Assembly (NCBI RefSeq): GCF_000614205.1
Contig: NZ_BAKN01000016.1
Span: forward strand, 1-61,761
From: Hoylesella saccharolytica JCM 17484
Lineage (GTDB): Bacteria; Bacteroidota; Bacteroidia; Bacteroidales; Bacteroidaceae
Reading direction: 5' to 3'
DNA length: 61,761 bases
In this document: in pieces, positions 38,332 to 45,745 of the stretch
Layout: every line of letters begins with the position of its first letter
Position numbering within the stretch: the stretch's first letter is position 1
Notes under the pieces: generated by a model
What the model was told of the DNA's origin: nothing
Databases searched by the model: none
What the model saw: the letters and a program-made list of their open reading frames with translations, nothing else
Translations under genes and position numbers: made by a program

Positions 38332-38662
38332 TTAATTCTCGTATGCATCGAGGGGTAATAAAGGCTTCAAGGCATGAAGGTCATTAAGATTCTTAATGCT
38401 CATCACTCGACCTATAGCCTCTTGTGGAACACCAATCTTCAGCAGTTTCTCTTCTGGAACGCCAGTAAAGAAAATCGAAGTTTCAACTAGGGAATTCTAG
38501 GAGATTTGGTTTCCTCCTTCTCTTCTACATTCACCAACTGGCAAGCCTGTGTATGTTCATTCCAAACACACTTTTTGTTCATGCCCCATCTGTATACTTC
38601 TTCATGGTCGGCAACATACAGTAGAGTACTGTAGGCTTTTTTAACTACAATGAAAGGTGGCA
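38332..38662 (-). pseudogene. Helicase-like gene fragment
   Basis: Minus-strand remnant: FIVVKKAYSTLLYVADHEEV, YRWGMNKKCVWNEHTQACQL, then a frame change at about 38488-38490 (one C missing in CCC), then ETSIFFTGVPEEKLLKIGVP and QEAIGRVMSIKNLNDLHALK, ending LPLDAYEN at 38332. The segment FTGVPEEKLLKIGVP...SIKNLNDLHAL resembles a spacer region I associate with UvrD-like helicase proteins, but no helicase motif is present. Only about 110 residues remain, so it is a fragment. Assignment is tentative. Confidence 0.4.
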
Positions 38663-38721
38663 ACCTGAGCGTAAAACGCTAAAAATCGCTACTGTTCAGT
38701 GGAATATCCGAATTTATTGTG

Positions 38722-38729
38722 TAATTTTG
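38722..38729 (+). promoter_or_regulatory. -7 box TAATTTTG of the sigma-54 activator gene
   Basis: Only 8 bp separate the end of the box from the ATG at 38738, so the transcript is probably leaderless or nearly so. Confidence 0.5.
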
Positions 38730-38737
38730 CGATACCT

Positions 38738-40000
38738 ATGAATACGATAGAACTTCAAAAAGTAAAACAACGGTATAACATTGTGGGTAACTGCGATGCG
38801 TTAAATCGTGCGTTAGACGTTGCCTTGCAAGTTGCACCGACAGATCTTTCGGTACTTATCATAGGCGAAAGTGGGGTCGGAAAAGAAATCATTCCGCGCG
38901 TAATACACGATAACTCTCCGCGCAGACGTGAAAAATATTTTGCCATTAACTGTGGTTCGATACCCGAAGGAACCATAGACAGTGAACTTTTTGGTCACGA
39001 AAAGGGATCGTTTACCGGTGCCATTGGCGAAAGTGAGGGCTATTTTGGCGTTGCTAACAACGGTACTATCTTTCTCGATGAAGTAGGAGAGCTGCCAATG
39101 GCTACGCAGGCACGTCTGCTTCGGGTACTGGAAACCGGCGAATACATCCGTGTAGGAGGTCAGCGTGTAATGAAGACCAACGTGCGAATTGTGGCAGCTA
39201 CCAATGTTAATATGCGCAAAGCTATCAGTGAAGGGCGGTTTCGCGAAGACTTATTTTATCGTCTTAACACCATTCCTATTCAGATACCACCCTTGCGCGA
39301 CAGAGGTAACGACATTATTTTGCTGTTCAGACTTTTTGCCATGCAGATGGCCGAAACCTACAAATTGCCCAAAATAACGTTGACTGAAGATGCCAAAGAG
39401 ATGATGCTGAGGTATAAATGGCCGGGTAATGTAAGACAACTGAAAAACATAACCGAGCAGATGTCGGTGTTAAGCAGAGAGCGTGAAATCAATGCTGAGG
39501 TGCTGAAACACTTTATACCGGAAGATCAAGAAAGTACACAGCTGGCTCCGATTACTTCTAATGGTAACCATTCGTATGAGAGCGAACGCGAGATTTTATA
39601 CAAAATTCTTTACGAGTTGCGTGGAAATGTGAGCGATTTGCGTAGAGATATGGCCAATTTGCGTAGACAATTAGACGATGTATCGACTATTCGCGCGGAC
39701 GAATTGCCGTCAGTTACATCCCATATAGCACCTTCCGGTGTGTCAACGGCTGCCCTTAACAATCATATTCCGGCTATTAATGGTGCTCGACAAACAACGA
39801 AAGAAACCTTTGTTGAAGCGGAAGCAGAAGAGATTGACGATATCGAAAACTTGAATTTAAGTGAATTAGGTCGACAATTAGTTGAAAAAGCTTTGGAAAG
39901 AAATGGTGGCAACAGAAAGAAAGCAGCTGCAGAGCTAGGTATTTCTGACCGTACCTTATATCGTAGAATAAAGCAGTATGGACTCGAAGGCGGTAAGTAG
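38738..40000 (+). CDS. Sigma-54 interaction-domain transcriptional activator
   Basis: 420 residues from the ATG at 38738. The AAA+ domain spans about 15-250: Walker A GESGVGKE, the sigma-54 contact loop EKGSFTGAIG (GSFTGA instead of GAFTGA), Walker B TIFLDEVGELP, and arginine-finger region GRFREDLFYRLN. A Fis-type helix-turn-helix closes the protein (NRKKAAAELGISDRTLYRRI). There is no receiver or sensor domain, so activity must be controlled by level or a partner. Closely packed with lptE (23-bp overlap), a TPR-like gene and secG; this gene order is familiar from Bacteroidales. Confidence 0.92.
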   Translation: MNTIELQKVKQRYNIVGNCDALNRALDVALQVAPTDLSVLIIGESGVGKEIIPRVIHDNSPRRREKYFAINCGSIPEGTIDSELFGHEKGSFTGAIGESEGYFGVANNGTIFLDEVGELPMATQARLLRVLETGEYIRVGGQRVMKTNVRIVAATNVNMRKAISEGRFREDLFYRLNTIPIQIPPLRDRGNDIILLFRLFAMQMAETYKLPKITLTEDAKEMMLRYKWPGNVRQLKNITEQMSVLSREREINAEVLKHFIPEDQESTQLAPITSNGNHSYESEREILYKILYELRGNVSDLRRDMANLRRQLDDVSTIRADELPSVTSHIAPSGVSTAALNNHIPAINGARQTTKETFVEAEAEEIDDIENLNLSELGRQLVEKALERNGGNRKKAAAELGISDRTLYRRIKQYGLEGGK

Positions 40001-40493
40001 AATAGTAGCAGTAATGGCAGCACTTGTGCTGTTTTCGTGTTCTGTATCGTATAAATTTAACGGTTCGAGCATTGATTATACCAAGACGAAAACCATTCAG
40101 ATTGTCGATTTTCCCAATCGAAGTAGTTATGTATGGGGGCCAATGGCACCTATGTTCAATAATAAACTGAAAGAGGTGTTTTCCAGTCAGACAAAGTTAG
40201 TGCAGGTAAAGCGCAACGGCGATTTAAAGATTGAAGGTGAAATTACACAATATTCGCAGCGCAATAAATCGGTATCGAGCGAAGGTTATTCGGCACAAAC
40301 AGAGCTTTCTATCACCGTTAATGTACGTTTTACCAATACCAAAAACCATAATGAGGATTTTGAACGGCAGTTTACGGCAACTGATACTTATGATACTCGA
40401 CAAAATCTGAATGCTGTTCAAGAACAGTTGGTTACTCAAATGATAAAGACTTTAACCGATCAAATATTTAATGCAACTGTAGCCAATTGGTAA
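39978..40493 (+). CDS. lptE: LptE-like outer-membrane lipoprotein
   Basis: 171 residues. Signal peptide ending in a lipobox (VLFSC at Cys 21), so a lipoprotein. Body: SYKFNGSSIDYTKTKTIQIVDF, then an alpha/beta domain typical of the Bacteroidetes LptE (LPS-assembly) family, which plugs the LptD barrel and helps insert lipopolysaccharide. Its start overlaps the end of the sigma-54 activator gene, indicating translational coupling. Confidence 0.85.
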   Translation: MDSKAVSRIVAVMAALVLFSCSVSYKFNGSSIDYTKTKTIQIVDFPNRSSYVWGPMAPMFNNKLKEVFSSQTKLVQVKRNGDLKIEGEITQYSQRNKSVSSEGYSAQTELSITVNVRFTNTKNHNEDFERQFTATDTYDTRQNLNAVQEQLVTQMIKTLTDQIFNATVANW

Positions 40494-40517
40494 TTACTTA
40501 TTTTTTGTATCATCTGT

Positions 40518-41264
40518 ATGAATATAATGCAACTGATAAACCATCCGGAGCTGCTGGATAAAGAAACACTTTACGATCTTCGCAGTATGCTGGCGCTTCA
40601 TCCTTATTATCAGCCGGCCAGATTGCTTATGTTGCAAAACTTATATATTCTTCACGATCAAATGTTTGATAGAGAGCTCAAGCGGGCAGCTGTTTATCTT
40701 ACTAATCGAAAAATACTGTTTAATATGGTCGAAGGGGTTCACTATACGATAAAGGCAGAACAGAATAGGATCAATAAAGAGGCGGAAAATAGTGGAGATG
40801 AAAATAGAACACTCTCTCTGATTGATAATTTTTTAGACTCAGTACCCCACGAACAGACAGATGATAAAAATGTAAAACGTAAGCCAACGCCTGTGGATGC
40901 TGCTGTAGATTATGTAGCATATTTACTTGAGATGGAAGAGCAAACGGGGGGAAGTCAACAAGAAACACCGCAATTAAAGGGCCAGAATTTGATAGATAGT
41001 TTTATCGTTAGCGGGGGCGGAAAGATACAGTTGAAAGATGAACTGGAGTATCTGCCGCAAATAGAAGATAAGCAGTCAGAGGCTGAAGATACTCATAACC
41101 TCTTTACAGAAACCTTGTCTAAGATATATGTCAAGCAGGGAAAATACGAGAAAGCGCTCGAAATTATTAAGCATTTAAATTTGAATTATCCGAAAAAAAA
41201 TGCTTACTTTGCAGACCAAATTCGTTTTCTCGAGAAATTGATAATAAATAATAAAAACAAATAA
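40518..41264 (+). CDS. TPR-like protein of unknown function
   Basis: 248 residues, no signal peptide. N-terminal helical region (LINHPELLDKETLYDLRSML), an acidic linker, and a C-terminal helix-turn-helix pair (LSKIYVKQGKYEKALEIIKHLNLNYPKKN) that looks like one tetratricopeptide repeat. The family recurs between lptE and secG in Bacteroidetes; function unknown. Last codons are Asn/Lys-rich. Confidence 0.8.
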   Translation: MNIMQLINHPELLDKETLYDLRSMLALHPYYQPARLLMLQNLYILHDQMFDRELKRAAVYLTNRKILFNMVEGVHYTIKAEQNRINKEAENSGDENRTLSLIDNFLDSVPHEQTDDKNVKRKPTPVDAAVDYVAYLLEMEEQTGGSQQETPQLKGQNLIDSFIVSGGGKIQLKDELEYLPQIEDKQSEAEDTHNLFTETLSKIYVKQGKYEKALEIIKHLNLNYPKKNAYFADQIRFLEKLIINNKNK

Positions 41265-41270
41265 ATAAAA

Positions 41271-41672
41271 ATGATTTACAGTCTATTCGTTGTTTTAATC
41301 GTATTAGCGTCGCTCTTAATGATTGCGATCGTACTTATTCAAGAATCAAAAGGTGGAGGGCTTTCGTCGCAATTCTCCTCATCCAACTCAATCATGGGCG
41401 TACGCAAAACCACTGATGTTGTTGAAAAGGCAACTTGGGGGCTAGCCATTGCAATGGTCGTATTTAGTGTAGTATGTGCTTATGTGGCTCCCCAATCGGT
41501 AACTTCTGAAAGTGTTCTGGAGAAGACTGCCACTGAAACACAGGCCACTAACCCGAATACAACACCGGGATTTGGTGCCGGACAGCAAGCTGCTCCTGCC
41601 ACAGGAAACAGTGCAACACCTGCAACGGGCACAACAAATGCCCCCCAGGCACCCACAGCTCCTGCCAATTAA
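41271..41672 (+). CDS. secG: Preprotein translocase subunit SecG
   Basis: 133 residues: two membrane helices (YSLFVVLIVLASLLMIAIVLI and GLAIAMVVFSVVCAYVA) around the conserved loop IQESKGGGLSSQFSSSN, with VRKTTDVVEKATW. The C-terminal 50 residues are a low-complexity A/T/P/G-rich tail, as in other Bacteroidetes SecG. Part of the SecYEG channel in the inner membrane. Followed by a long perfect hairpin. Confidence 0.92.
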   Translation: MIYSLFVVLIVLASLLMIAIVLIQESKGGGLSSQFSSSNSIMGVRKTTDVVEKATWGLAIAMVVFSVVCAYVAPQSVTSESVLEKTATETQATNPNTTPGFGAGQQAAPATGNSATPATGTTNAPQAPTAPAN

Positions 41673-41715
41673 TATCCTCTAAATTAGCCGAAGGCTAATT
41701 TAGAGGATATTAATT
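41667..41715 (+). terminator. 23-bp perfect hairpin at the secG stop
   Basis: A perfect 23-bp inverted repeat with a 3-base loop (GAA) that includes the secG stop codon. Right arm begins GGCTAATTTAGAGG. Only weak T-tracts follow (TAATTTACG), so it may end transcription or protect the mRNA 3' end. Confidence 0.7.
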
Positions 41716-41766
41716 TACGCTGGTCAAATTACTTCCACCGAAAGCATACATTGCTTTGATGATAAG

Positions 41767-41807
41767 AAAGAATAGGAAAAGAACGAGTGGCTCTTTTCCT
41801 ATTCTTT
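41767..41807. terminator. Second hairpin after secG
   Basis: Perfect 16-bp stem (AAAGAATAGGAAAAGA and complement) with a 9-base loop. The arms are A-rich and T-rich, typical of a bidirectional terminator. Confidence 0.65.
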
Positions 41808-41827
41808 ACTTATCAGGCATATACTTT

Positions 41828-41935
41828 CACCTTTATGAACTTCCAGGTGCAATCGCTACCCGAAAACACCTCTACAAACTTTTAGGTGCAATCGGGTACC
41901 CCGAAAACACCTCGAAGAACTTCTGAGTGAAAATA
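41828..41935. repeat. Degenerate direct repeat, about 40 bp per unit
   Basis: Two clear units and a partial one: AACTTCCAGGTGCAATCG..TACCCGAAAACACCTC, then AACTTTTAGGTGCAATCG..TACCCCGAAAACACCTC, then GAACTTCTGAGTG. It lies in a gene-free stretch between secG and tRNA-Pro. Confidence 0.6.
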
Positions 41936-42079
41936 ATTGCGTTTTTATCAGCTATAAAGTGTTTTAGCAATCTGGTTCGGGATAAACGGAATGAGAAAAG
42001 CTGCCGGGTACGGCAGACTGCAGGCAGGGTGAAGCCCATAGCTTATTCCTTCATCCCTATTCAATAATCCATATAATAT

Positions 42080-42106
42080 AAAAAGGATGCACAAAGCATC
42101 CTTTTT
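42080..42106 (-). terminator. tRNA-Pro terminator
   Basis: Stem AAAAGGATGC / GCATCCTTTT with a 5-base loop, 4 bp beyond the tRNA 3' end on the minus strand and followed by a run of T on that strand. Confidence 0.7.
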
Positions 42107-42109
42107 ATG

Positions 42110-42183
42110 TCGGGGCGACAGGATTCGAACCTGCGACCACCTGGTCCCAAACCAGGAGCGCTACCGGGCTGCGCTACACCCCG
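42110..42183 (-). tRNA. tRNA-Pro (anticodon TGG)
   Basis: Minus-strand cloverleaf of 74 nt. Acceptor stem CGGGGTG pairs with CGCCCCG (one T-G wobble). The anticodon arm is CCTGG - TTTGGGA - CCAGG with anticodon TGG. The T arm is GCAGG - TTCGAAT - CCTGT and the discriminator is A. The terminal CCA is not encoded. Confidence 0.95.
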
Positions 42184-42215
42184 TGATATTTAAAATTCCT
42201 TTTATTATGCGGTTG

Positions 42216-42223
42216 CAAAGGTA
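42216..42223 (-). promoter_or_regulatory. -7 box TACCTTTG of tRNA-Pro
   Basis: Minus strand, 32 bp before the tRNA 5' end. Confidence 0.5.
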
Positions 42224-42256
42224 CGGTTTTAAATTTAACACCGCAACCCTTTTCTG

Positions 42257-43444
42257 TTATTTTATAATATCTAATTCTTTAAAAATCTTCTTCAGAATTT
42301 GTACTCCGCGTTCCACTTGTTCTTCAGTATGTGTGGCCATCAATGCCAAGCGAACGAGCGTATCCTGAGGAGCGCAGGCTGGTGGAATAACTGGATTAAT
42401 GAAGACTCCTGCGTCGAATGCAAGCTTTGTTACTAAGAAAGTTTTATCTACATCGTGTACATATAATGGAATAATCGGACTTTCTGTTTCACCTATTTCA
42501 AATCCCTCTTCACGGAAACGGTTTAAGGCATAACGAGTTACTTTCCAAAGATTGTCAATGCGTTCAGGTTCATTTTCTAAGATATGCAATGCTTCTAATG
42601 CCGCAGCTGTAGCCGCTGGTGTGTTGGAAGCACTGAATATATATGAACGGCAAGTATGGCGTAGAAAGTTGATGGTGTCTGCATCTGAAGCAATGAAACC
42701 GCCAATTGAGGCCAAACTTTTAGAGAAAGTTCCCATGATAAGATCCACGTCATCGGTTAAGCCGAAATGATCACATACACCACGACCTTGTTTTCCAAAT
42801 ACTCCGATGCCATGTGCTTCATCTACCATTACTGAACAATTGTACTTATGTTTTAATTTAACAATCTCTGGTAGTTTTGCTAAATCGCCTTCCATAGAGA
42901 AAACTCCGTCTACAACGATCAGCTTGACAGCATTTTCAGGAAGAGTTTTCAGAATACTTTCCAAATCTTCCATATCGTTATGCTTGTAGTGCAACTGCTT
43001 AGCAAAAGATAACCGACGGCCATCTACGATACTAGCATGGTCACGATCGTCACAAATAATATAATCGCCGCGCCCGACAACCATTGCCAAGACGCCTTGG
43101 TTTACTGAAAAGCCAGTAGAGAAGCACAAAGTATCGTCTTTGCGTACAAATTCTGCCAACTCTTTTTCCAATTGTACATGAAGGTCTAATGTACCATTAA
43201 GAAATCGACTTCCTGCGCATCCCGAGCCATATTTGTCTAATGCTTGTTTGGCTGCTTCAATAACACGAGGGTCTCCAGTAAGACCGGTATAAGCGTTAGA
43301 ACCAAACATTAGGACTTTATGACCGTCCATTTCCACTTCCGTACCCTGTTTGCTTGTAATTGCACGAAAGTAAGGATATACGCCTGCCTCAATAAATTTT
43401 TGTGGCTCACGATACTTCTTATATCTTTCTTGTAGTTGTCCCAT
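42257..43444 (-). CDS. spt: Serine palmitoyltransferase
   Basis: PLP-dependent alpha-oxoamine synthase, 395 residues, which condenses serine with a long acyl-CoA, the committed step of Bacteroidales sphingolipid synthesis. Seen: MFGSNAYTGLTGDPRV, GSGCAGSRFLNGTLDLH, VDEAHGIGVFGKQGRGV and the PLP Lys in GTFSKSLASIGGFIA. The near identity in these blocks to the Bacteroides enzyme, as I remember it, favours Spt over 8-amino-7-oxononanoate synthase or KBL. It faces away from a lipid kinase gene. Confidence 0.88.
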   Translation of the reverse strand: MGQLQERYKKYREPQKFIEAGVYPYFRAITSKQGTEVEMDGHKVLMFGSNAYTGLTGDPRVIEAAKQALDKYGSGCAGSRFLNGTLDLHVQLEKELAEFVRKDDTLCFSTGFSVNQGVLAMVVGRGDYIICDDRDHASIVDGRRLSFAKQLHYKHNDMEDLESILKTLPENAVKLIVVDGVFSMEGDLAKLPEIVKLKHKYNCSVMVDEAHGIGVFGKQGRGVCDHFGLTDDVDLIMGTFSKSLASIGGFIASDADTINFLRHTCRSYIFSASNTPAATAAALEALHILENEPERIDNLWKVTRYALNRFREEGFEIGETESPIIPLYVHDVDKTFLVTKLAFDAGVFINPVIPPACAPQDTLVRLALMATHTEEQVERGVQILKKIFKELDIIK

Positions 43445-43489
43445 CTTAAAAAATAGGTATAAAGAACTATATTTTTGTTATACAGGCGG

Positions 43490-43497
43490 CAAAGGTA
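43490..43497 (-). promoter_or_regulatory. -7 box TACCTTTG of spt
   Basis: Minus strand, 45 bp before the start codon at 43444. Confidence 0.55.
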
Positions 43498-43590
43498 CAA
43501 AAAATAACATAAAACTCATCTCTTTTTTTAAGAAATCGACTTCTGCTTGTTTTCATTCTTCATCGATAGCTGTTATTTAAAGCTTTTTCA

Positions 43591-43598
43591 TAACTTTG
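43591..43598 (+). promoter_or_regulatory. -7 box TAACTTTG of the lipid kinase gene
   Basis: Plus strand, 62 bp before the ATG at 43661; divergent from the spt promoter 100 bp away. Confidence 0.55.
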
Positions 43599-43660
43599 CA
43601 ATAATTTCTTTAAATGGGTGTTACTTATATAAAGAAAATTAGTAACTAAGTTTTCATAAA

Positions 43661-44689
43661 ATGAAAAAAAGAGTCGTCTTCATTATGAACCCTATTTCTG
43701 GTGTTGCTAGTAAGACAGGTATTCCAATGTTGATAGATAAAACACTTGATAAGGATAAATTCGATTATGAATTGCACCTTACCGAGTATGCAGGGCATGC
43801 ATCTGTTATTGCTACAGAGGCAAAAGACAATGGGGTGGATATTGTTGTGGCTGTAGGAGGCGATGGAACCATTAATGAAGTTGGACGTGCTATTGTGCAT
43901 TCTGATACCGCTCTTGGCATTATACCGTGTGGATCGGGAAATGGTTTGGCCAGACATCTCTTACTTCCGATGAATTTTAAGAAAAGTATCGAAGTAATCA
44001 ATAAGTGCGAAATCCGCGATTTAGACTATGGTATTATTAATGATTATCCCTTCTTTTGCACCTGCGGAATGGGATTTGATGCATTTGTAAGTAAGAAATT
44101 TGCTGAAGCAGGAAAACGCGGACCGATTACTTATGTTGAGAATATCTTGAGAGAGGGGCTAAGTTATCAGCCGGAAACGTATGAAATAGAGGATGAAACA
44201 GGAACTTACCGATACAAAGCATTTCTTATTTCTTGTGCCAACGCTTCTCAATATGGTAATAATGCTTATATTGCTCCACAAGCTTCAATGAGTGATGGAT
44301 GGATGGACATTATTATAATGGAACCTTTTGACCTGCTTGAGGCACCACAAATAAGCATTGATATGTTTAATAAAACGCTCGACAAAAGTTCTAAAATCAA
44401 AACTTTTAAGTGTAAGCAATTGCATATTCATCGCAGTAAGGAAGGACTTATACACTATGATGGAGATCCGGTAGTAACGGGTAAAGATATTGATATTGTA
44501 TTAAAAGAAAAAGGTATCAAAATAATTGTCAATTCGGATGCAGATAAGAGGACAAGACAACCTAATGCTTTACAAAATGCTGCAGCTCATTTATTTAACG
44601 AATTTAATAGCATGCGTGACAGTATTAATAAACGAGGACAGCACATACAAGCTTTGAGTAGAGTGTTACAGAGAAAGCTAAATCTCTGA
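43661..44689 (+). CDS. Diacylglycerol/sphingosine-kinase family lipid kinase
   Basis: 342 residues, DAGK catalytic fold. FIMNPISGVASK (nucleotide loop), VAVGGDGTINEVGRAIV (the GGDGT signature), LGIIPCGSGNGLARHL, and the C-terminal half with YIAPQASMSDGWMDII and HYDGDPV, which matches the DGE/DGD motif in the LCB5/YegS/BmrU family. Divergent from spt over a 216-bp gap, suggesting that its substrate is a sphingoid base, ceramide or diacylglycerol; this is inference from context. Confidence 0.87.
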   Translation: MKKRVVFIMNPISGVASKTGIPMLIDKTLDKDKFDYELHLTEYAGHASVIATEAKDNGVDIVVAVGGDGTINEVGRAIVHSDTALGIIPCGSGNGLARHLLLPMNFKKSIEVINKCEIRDLDYGIINDYPFFCTCGMGFDAFVSKKFAEAGKRGPITYVENILREGLSYQPETYEIEDETGTYRYKAFLISCANASQYGNNAYIAPQASMSDGWMDIIIMEPFDLLEAPQISIDMFNKTLDKSSKIKTFKCKQLHIHRSKEGLIHYDGDPVVTGKDIDIVLKEKGIKIIVNSDADKRTRQPNALQNAAAHLFNEFNSMRDSINKRGQHIQALSRVLQRKLNL

Positions 44690-44791
44690 TCTTTATATCA
44701 TAATCGGGCGAAAGTTCTTTACATAAGAACATTTCACCCCGATTTAGTTGTAACCTGGAAAGACCTTTGTCGTATTTCCCGAATCTCTTTA

Positions 44792-45391
44792 TTAAACCTG
44801 TTGCAGTTTGGCGATATATTTGCCAATAATATCAAATTCTAAATTTACAATACTACCGATTTGCATATTACAGAAATTAGTATTCGCTTTTGTGTAAGGT
44901 ATAATAGCCACTTTAAAACAATTATTATCCGGCTCACATACAGTTAATGATACACCATTAACTGTTACTGAACCCTTATCCACGGTAAAATAACCTCGTT
45001 TGGCCATCTCATGGTCAAAATTATACTCAAAGGTATAATAGGTAGACCCTTCCGCATCCTCTATGTTTGTGCATCGTGCAGTGGTGTCTACATGTCCTTG
45101 AACAATATGTCCATCCAATCGTCCGTTCATTCTCATTGAACGTTCAATATTTACTTTATCATCAATGTTTAATAAACCGAGATTAGATTTCTGTAAAGTT
45201 TCTTTCATTGCAGTTACTGTATATGTGTTGTTTTGTATCTCTATGACGGTGAGACATACCCCGTTGTGCGATACGCTTTGATCTACCTGCAATTCGTTAA
45301 CAAACGAACATGTTAATGTAAAATCTATATTCTCGTTCGTTTTTCTTGTGACGACGACTGTAGCCATTTCTTCTATTATTCCAGAAAACAT
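44792..45391 (-). CDS. ribE: Riboflavin synthase (alpha subunit)
   Basis: Dismutates two 6,7-dimethyl-8-ribityllumazine molecules into riboflavin and the pyrimidine. 199 residues in two homologous lumazine-binding halves: MFSGIIEEMATV with NGVCLTV in the first, then GRLDGHIVQGHVDTTA and VNGVSLTVCEP in the second. Complete. It lies downstream of a terminator-ended ncRNA gene on the same strand; I do not see an FMN riboswitch before it. Confidence 0.93.
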   Translation of the reverse strand: MFSGIIEEMATVVVTRKTNENIDFTLTCSFVNELQVDQSVSHNGVCLTVIEIQNNTYTVTAMKETLQKSNLGLLNIDDKVNIERSMRMNGRLDGHIVQGHVDTTARCTNIEDAEGSTYYTFEYNFDHEMAKRGYFTVDKGSVTVNGVSLTVCEPDNNCFKVAIIPYTKANTNFCNMQIGSIVNLEFDIIGKYIAKLQQV

Positions 45392-45440
45392 ATTCTTGAT
45401 ATTTAATGTTTTTAAATTCTTTCTTATTATATGAAAATAA

Positions 45441-45467
45441 ACAGGCAGGAGAATACGTCCTGCCTGT
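45441..45467 (-). terminator. Terminator of the ncRNA
   Basis: Perfect 10-bp stem ACAGGCAGGA / TCCTGCCTGT with a 7-base loop; on the minus strand it runs into TTATTTTC. Confidence 0.75.
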
Positions 45468-45665
45468 TATAAAAGAGGGTCATATCGATGATGTGATGAA
45501 AACTCTGAGCTATACATGATTTGAGAGTTCTCCGCCTTTGTAATCCACCGGCTTTACAGCTAACCGTAAGGTTCGTGGCCCGCCATTAGCAAAAGAAATC
45601 TTCTCGGTTTTCGATTTTGTTTTGAAGAGTACCCCAATCTAATCGATACAACCCCATATTTCTTT
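45441..45665 (-). ncRNA. Structured ncRNA, candidate 6S RNA
   Basis: Minus strand, bounded by a TATCTTTG promoter box at 45678-45685 and the terminator at 45441-45467, with no open frame. The two ends pair: GGGGTTGTATCGAT at the 5' side with ATCGATATGACCC near the 3' side. Inside lie a GC-rich core (GGCGGGCCACGAACC) with an AACC-TTAC-GGTT hairpin, and a second stem-rich part (GCCGGTGGATTACAAAGGCGG). A rod about 190 nt long, closed at its ends and with internal bubbles, is the layout of 6S RNA, which binds sigma-70-type RNA polymerase. It lacks the FMN riboswitch core, so it is probably not a ribE riboswitch. Identity needs a covariance search. Confidence 0.5.
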
Positions 45666-45677
45666 CTTTTATTATTG

Positions 45678-45685
45678 CAAAGATA
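45678..45685 (-). promoter_or_regulatory. -7 box TATCTTTG of the ncRNA
   Basis: Minus strand; predicted transcript start near 45668. Confidence 0.55.
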
Positions 45686-45745
45686 CTTTATTCTTTTAAT
45701 TTAGCCAAACATTTTAGGCCTATTACTGTAGAATTCCTTAGCCTA

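Larger units (their letters stand above)
37703..38737. other. One kilobase of decayed minus-strand genes
   Basis: No intact gene. Between the DUF349 terminator and the sigma-54 activator I see remnants of at least two minus-strand genes (37864-38318 and 38332-38662) and perhaps a third ending near 37707 (frames reading GKFNNVYGISGNN and DAVDIAELFINIL). All are broken by frame changes. Confidence 0.5.
41716..42079. other. Spacer between secG and tRNA-Pro
   Basis: No gene. It holds the second hairpin and the 40-bp repeats; the remainder shows nothing recognisable. Confidence 0.5.

Noticed and set aside
42087..42368. 93-codon frame over the tRNA region
   Set aside because: It is a read-through of the tRNA-Pro complement and the antisense of spt.
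45392..45700. FMN riboswitch before riboflavin synthase
   Set aside because: The conserved FMN aptamer blocks are absent, and a terminator separates the structured RNA from ribE. An unusual attenuator cannot be excluded.
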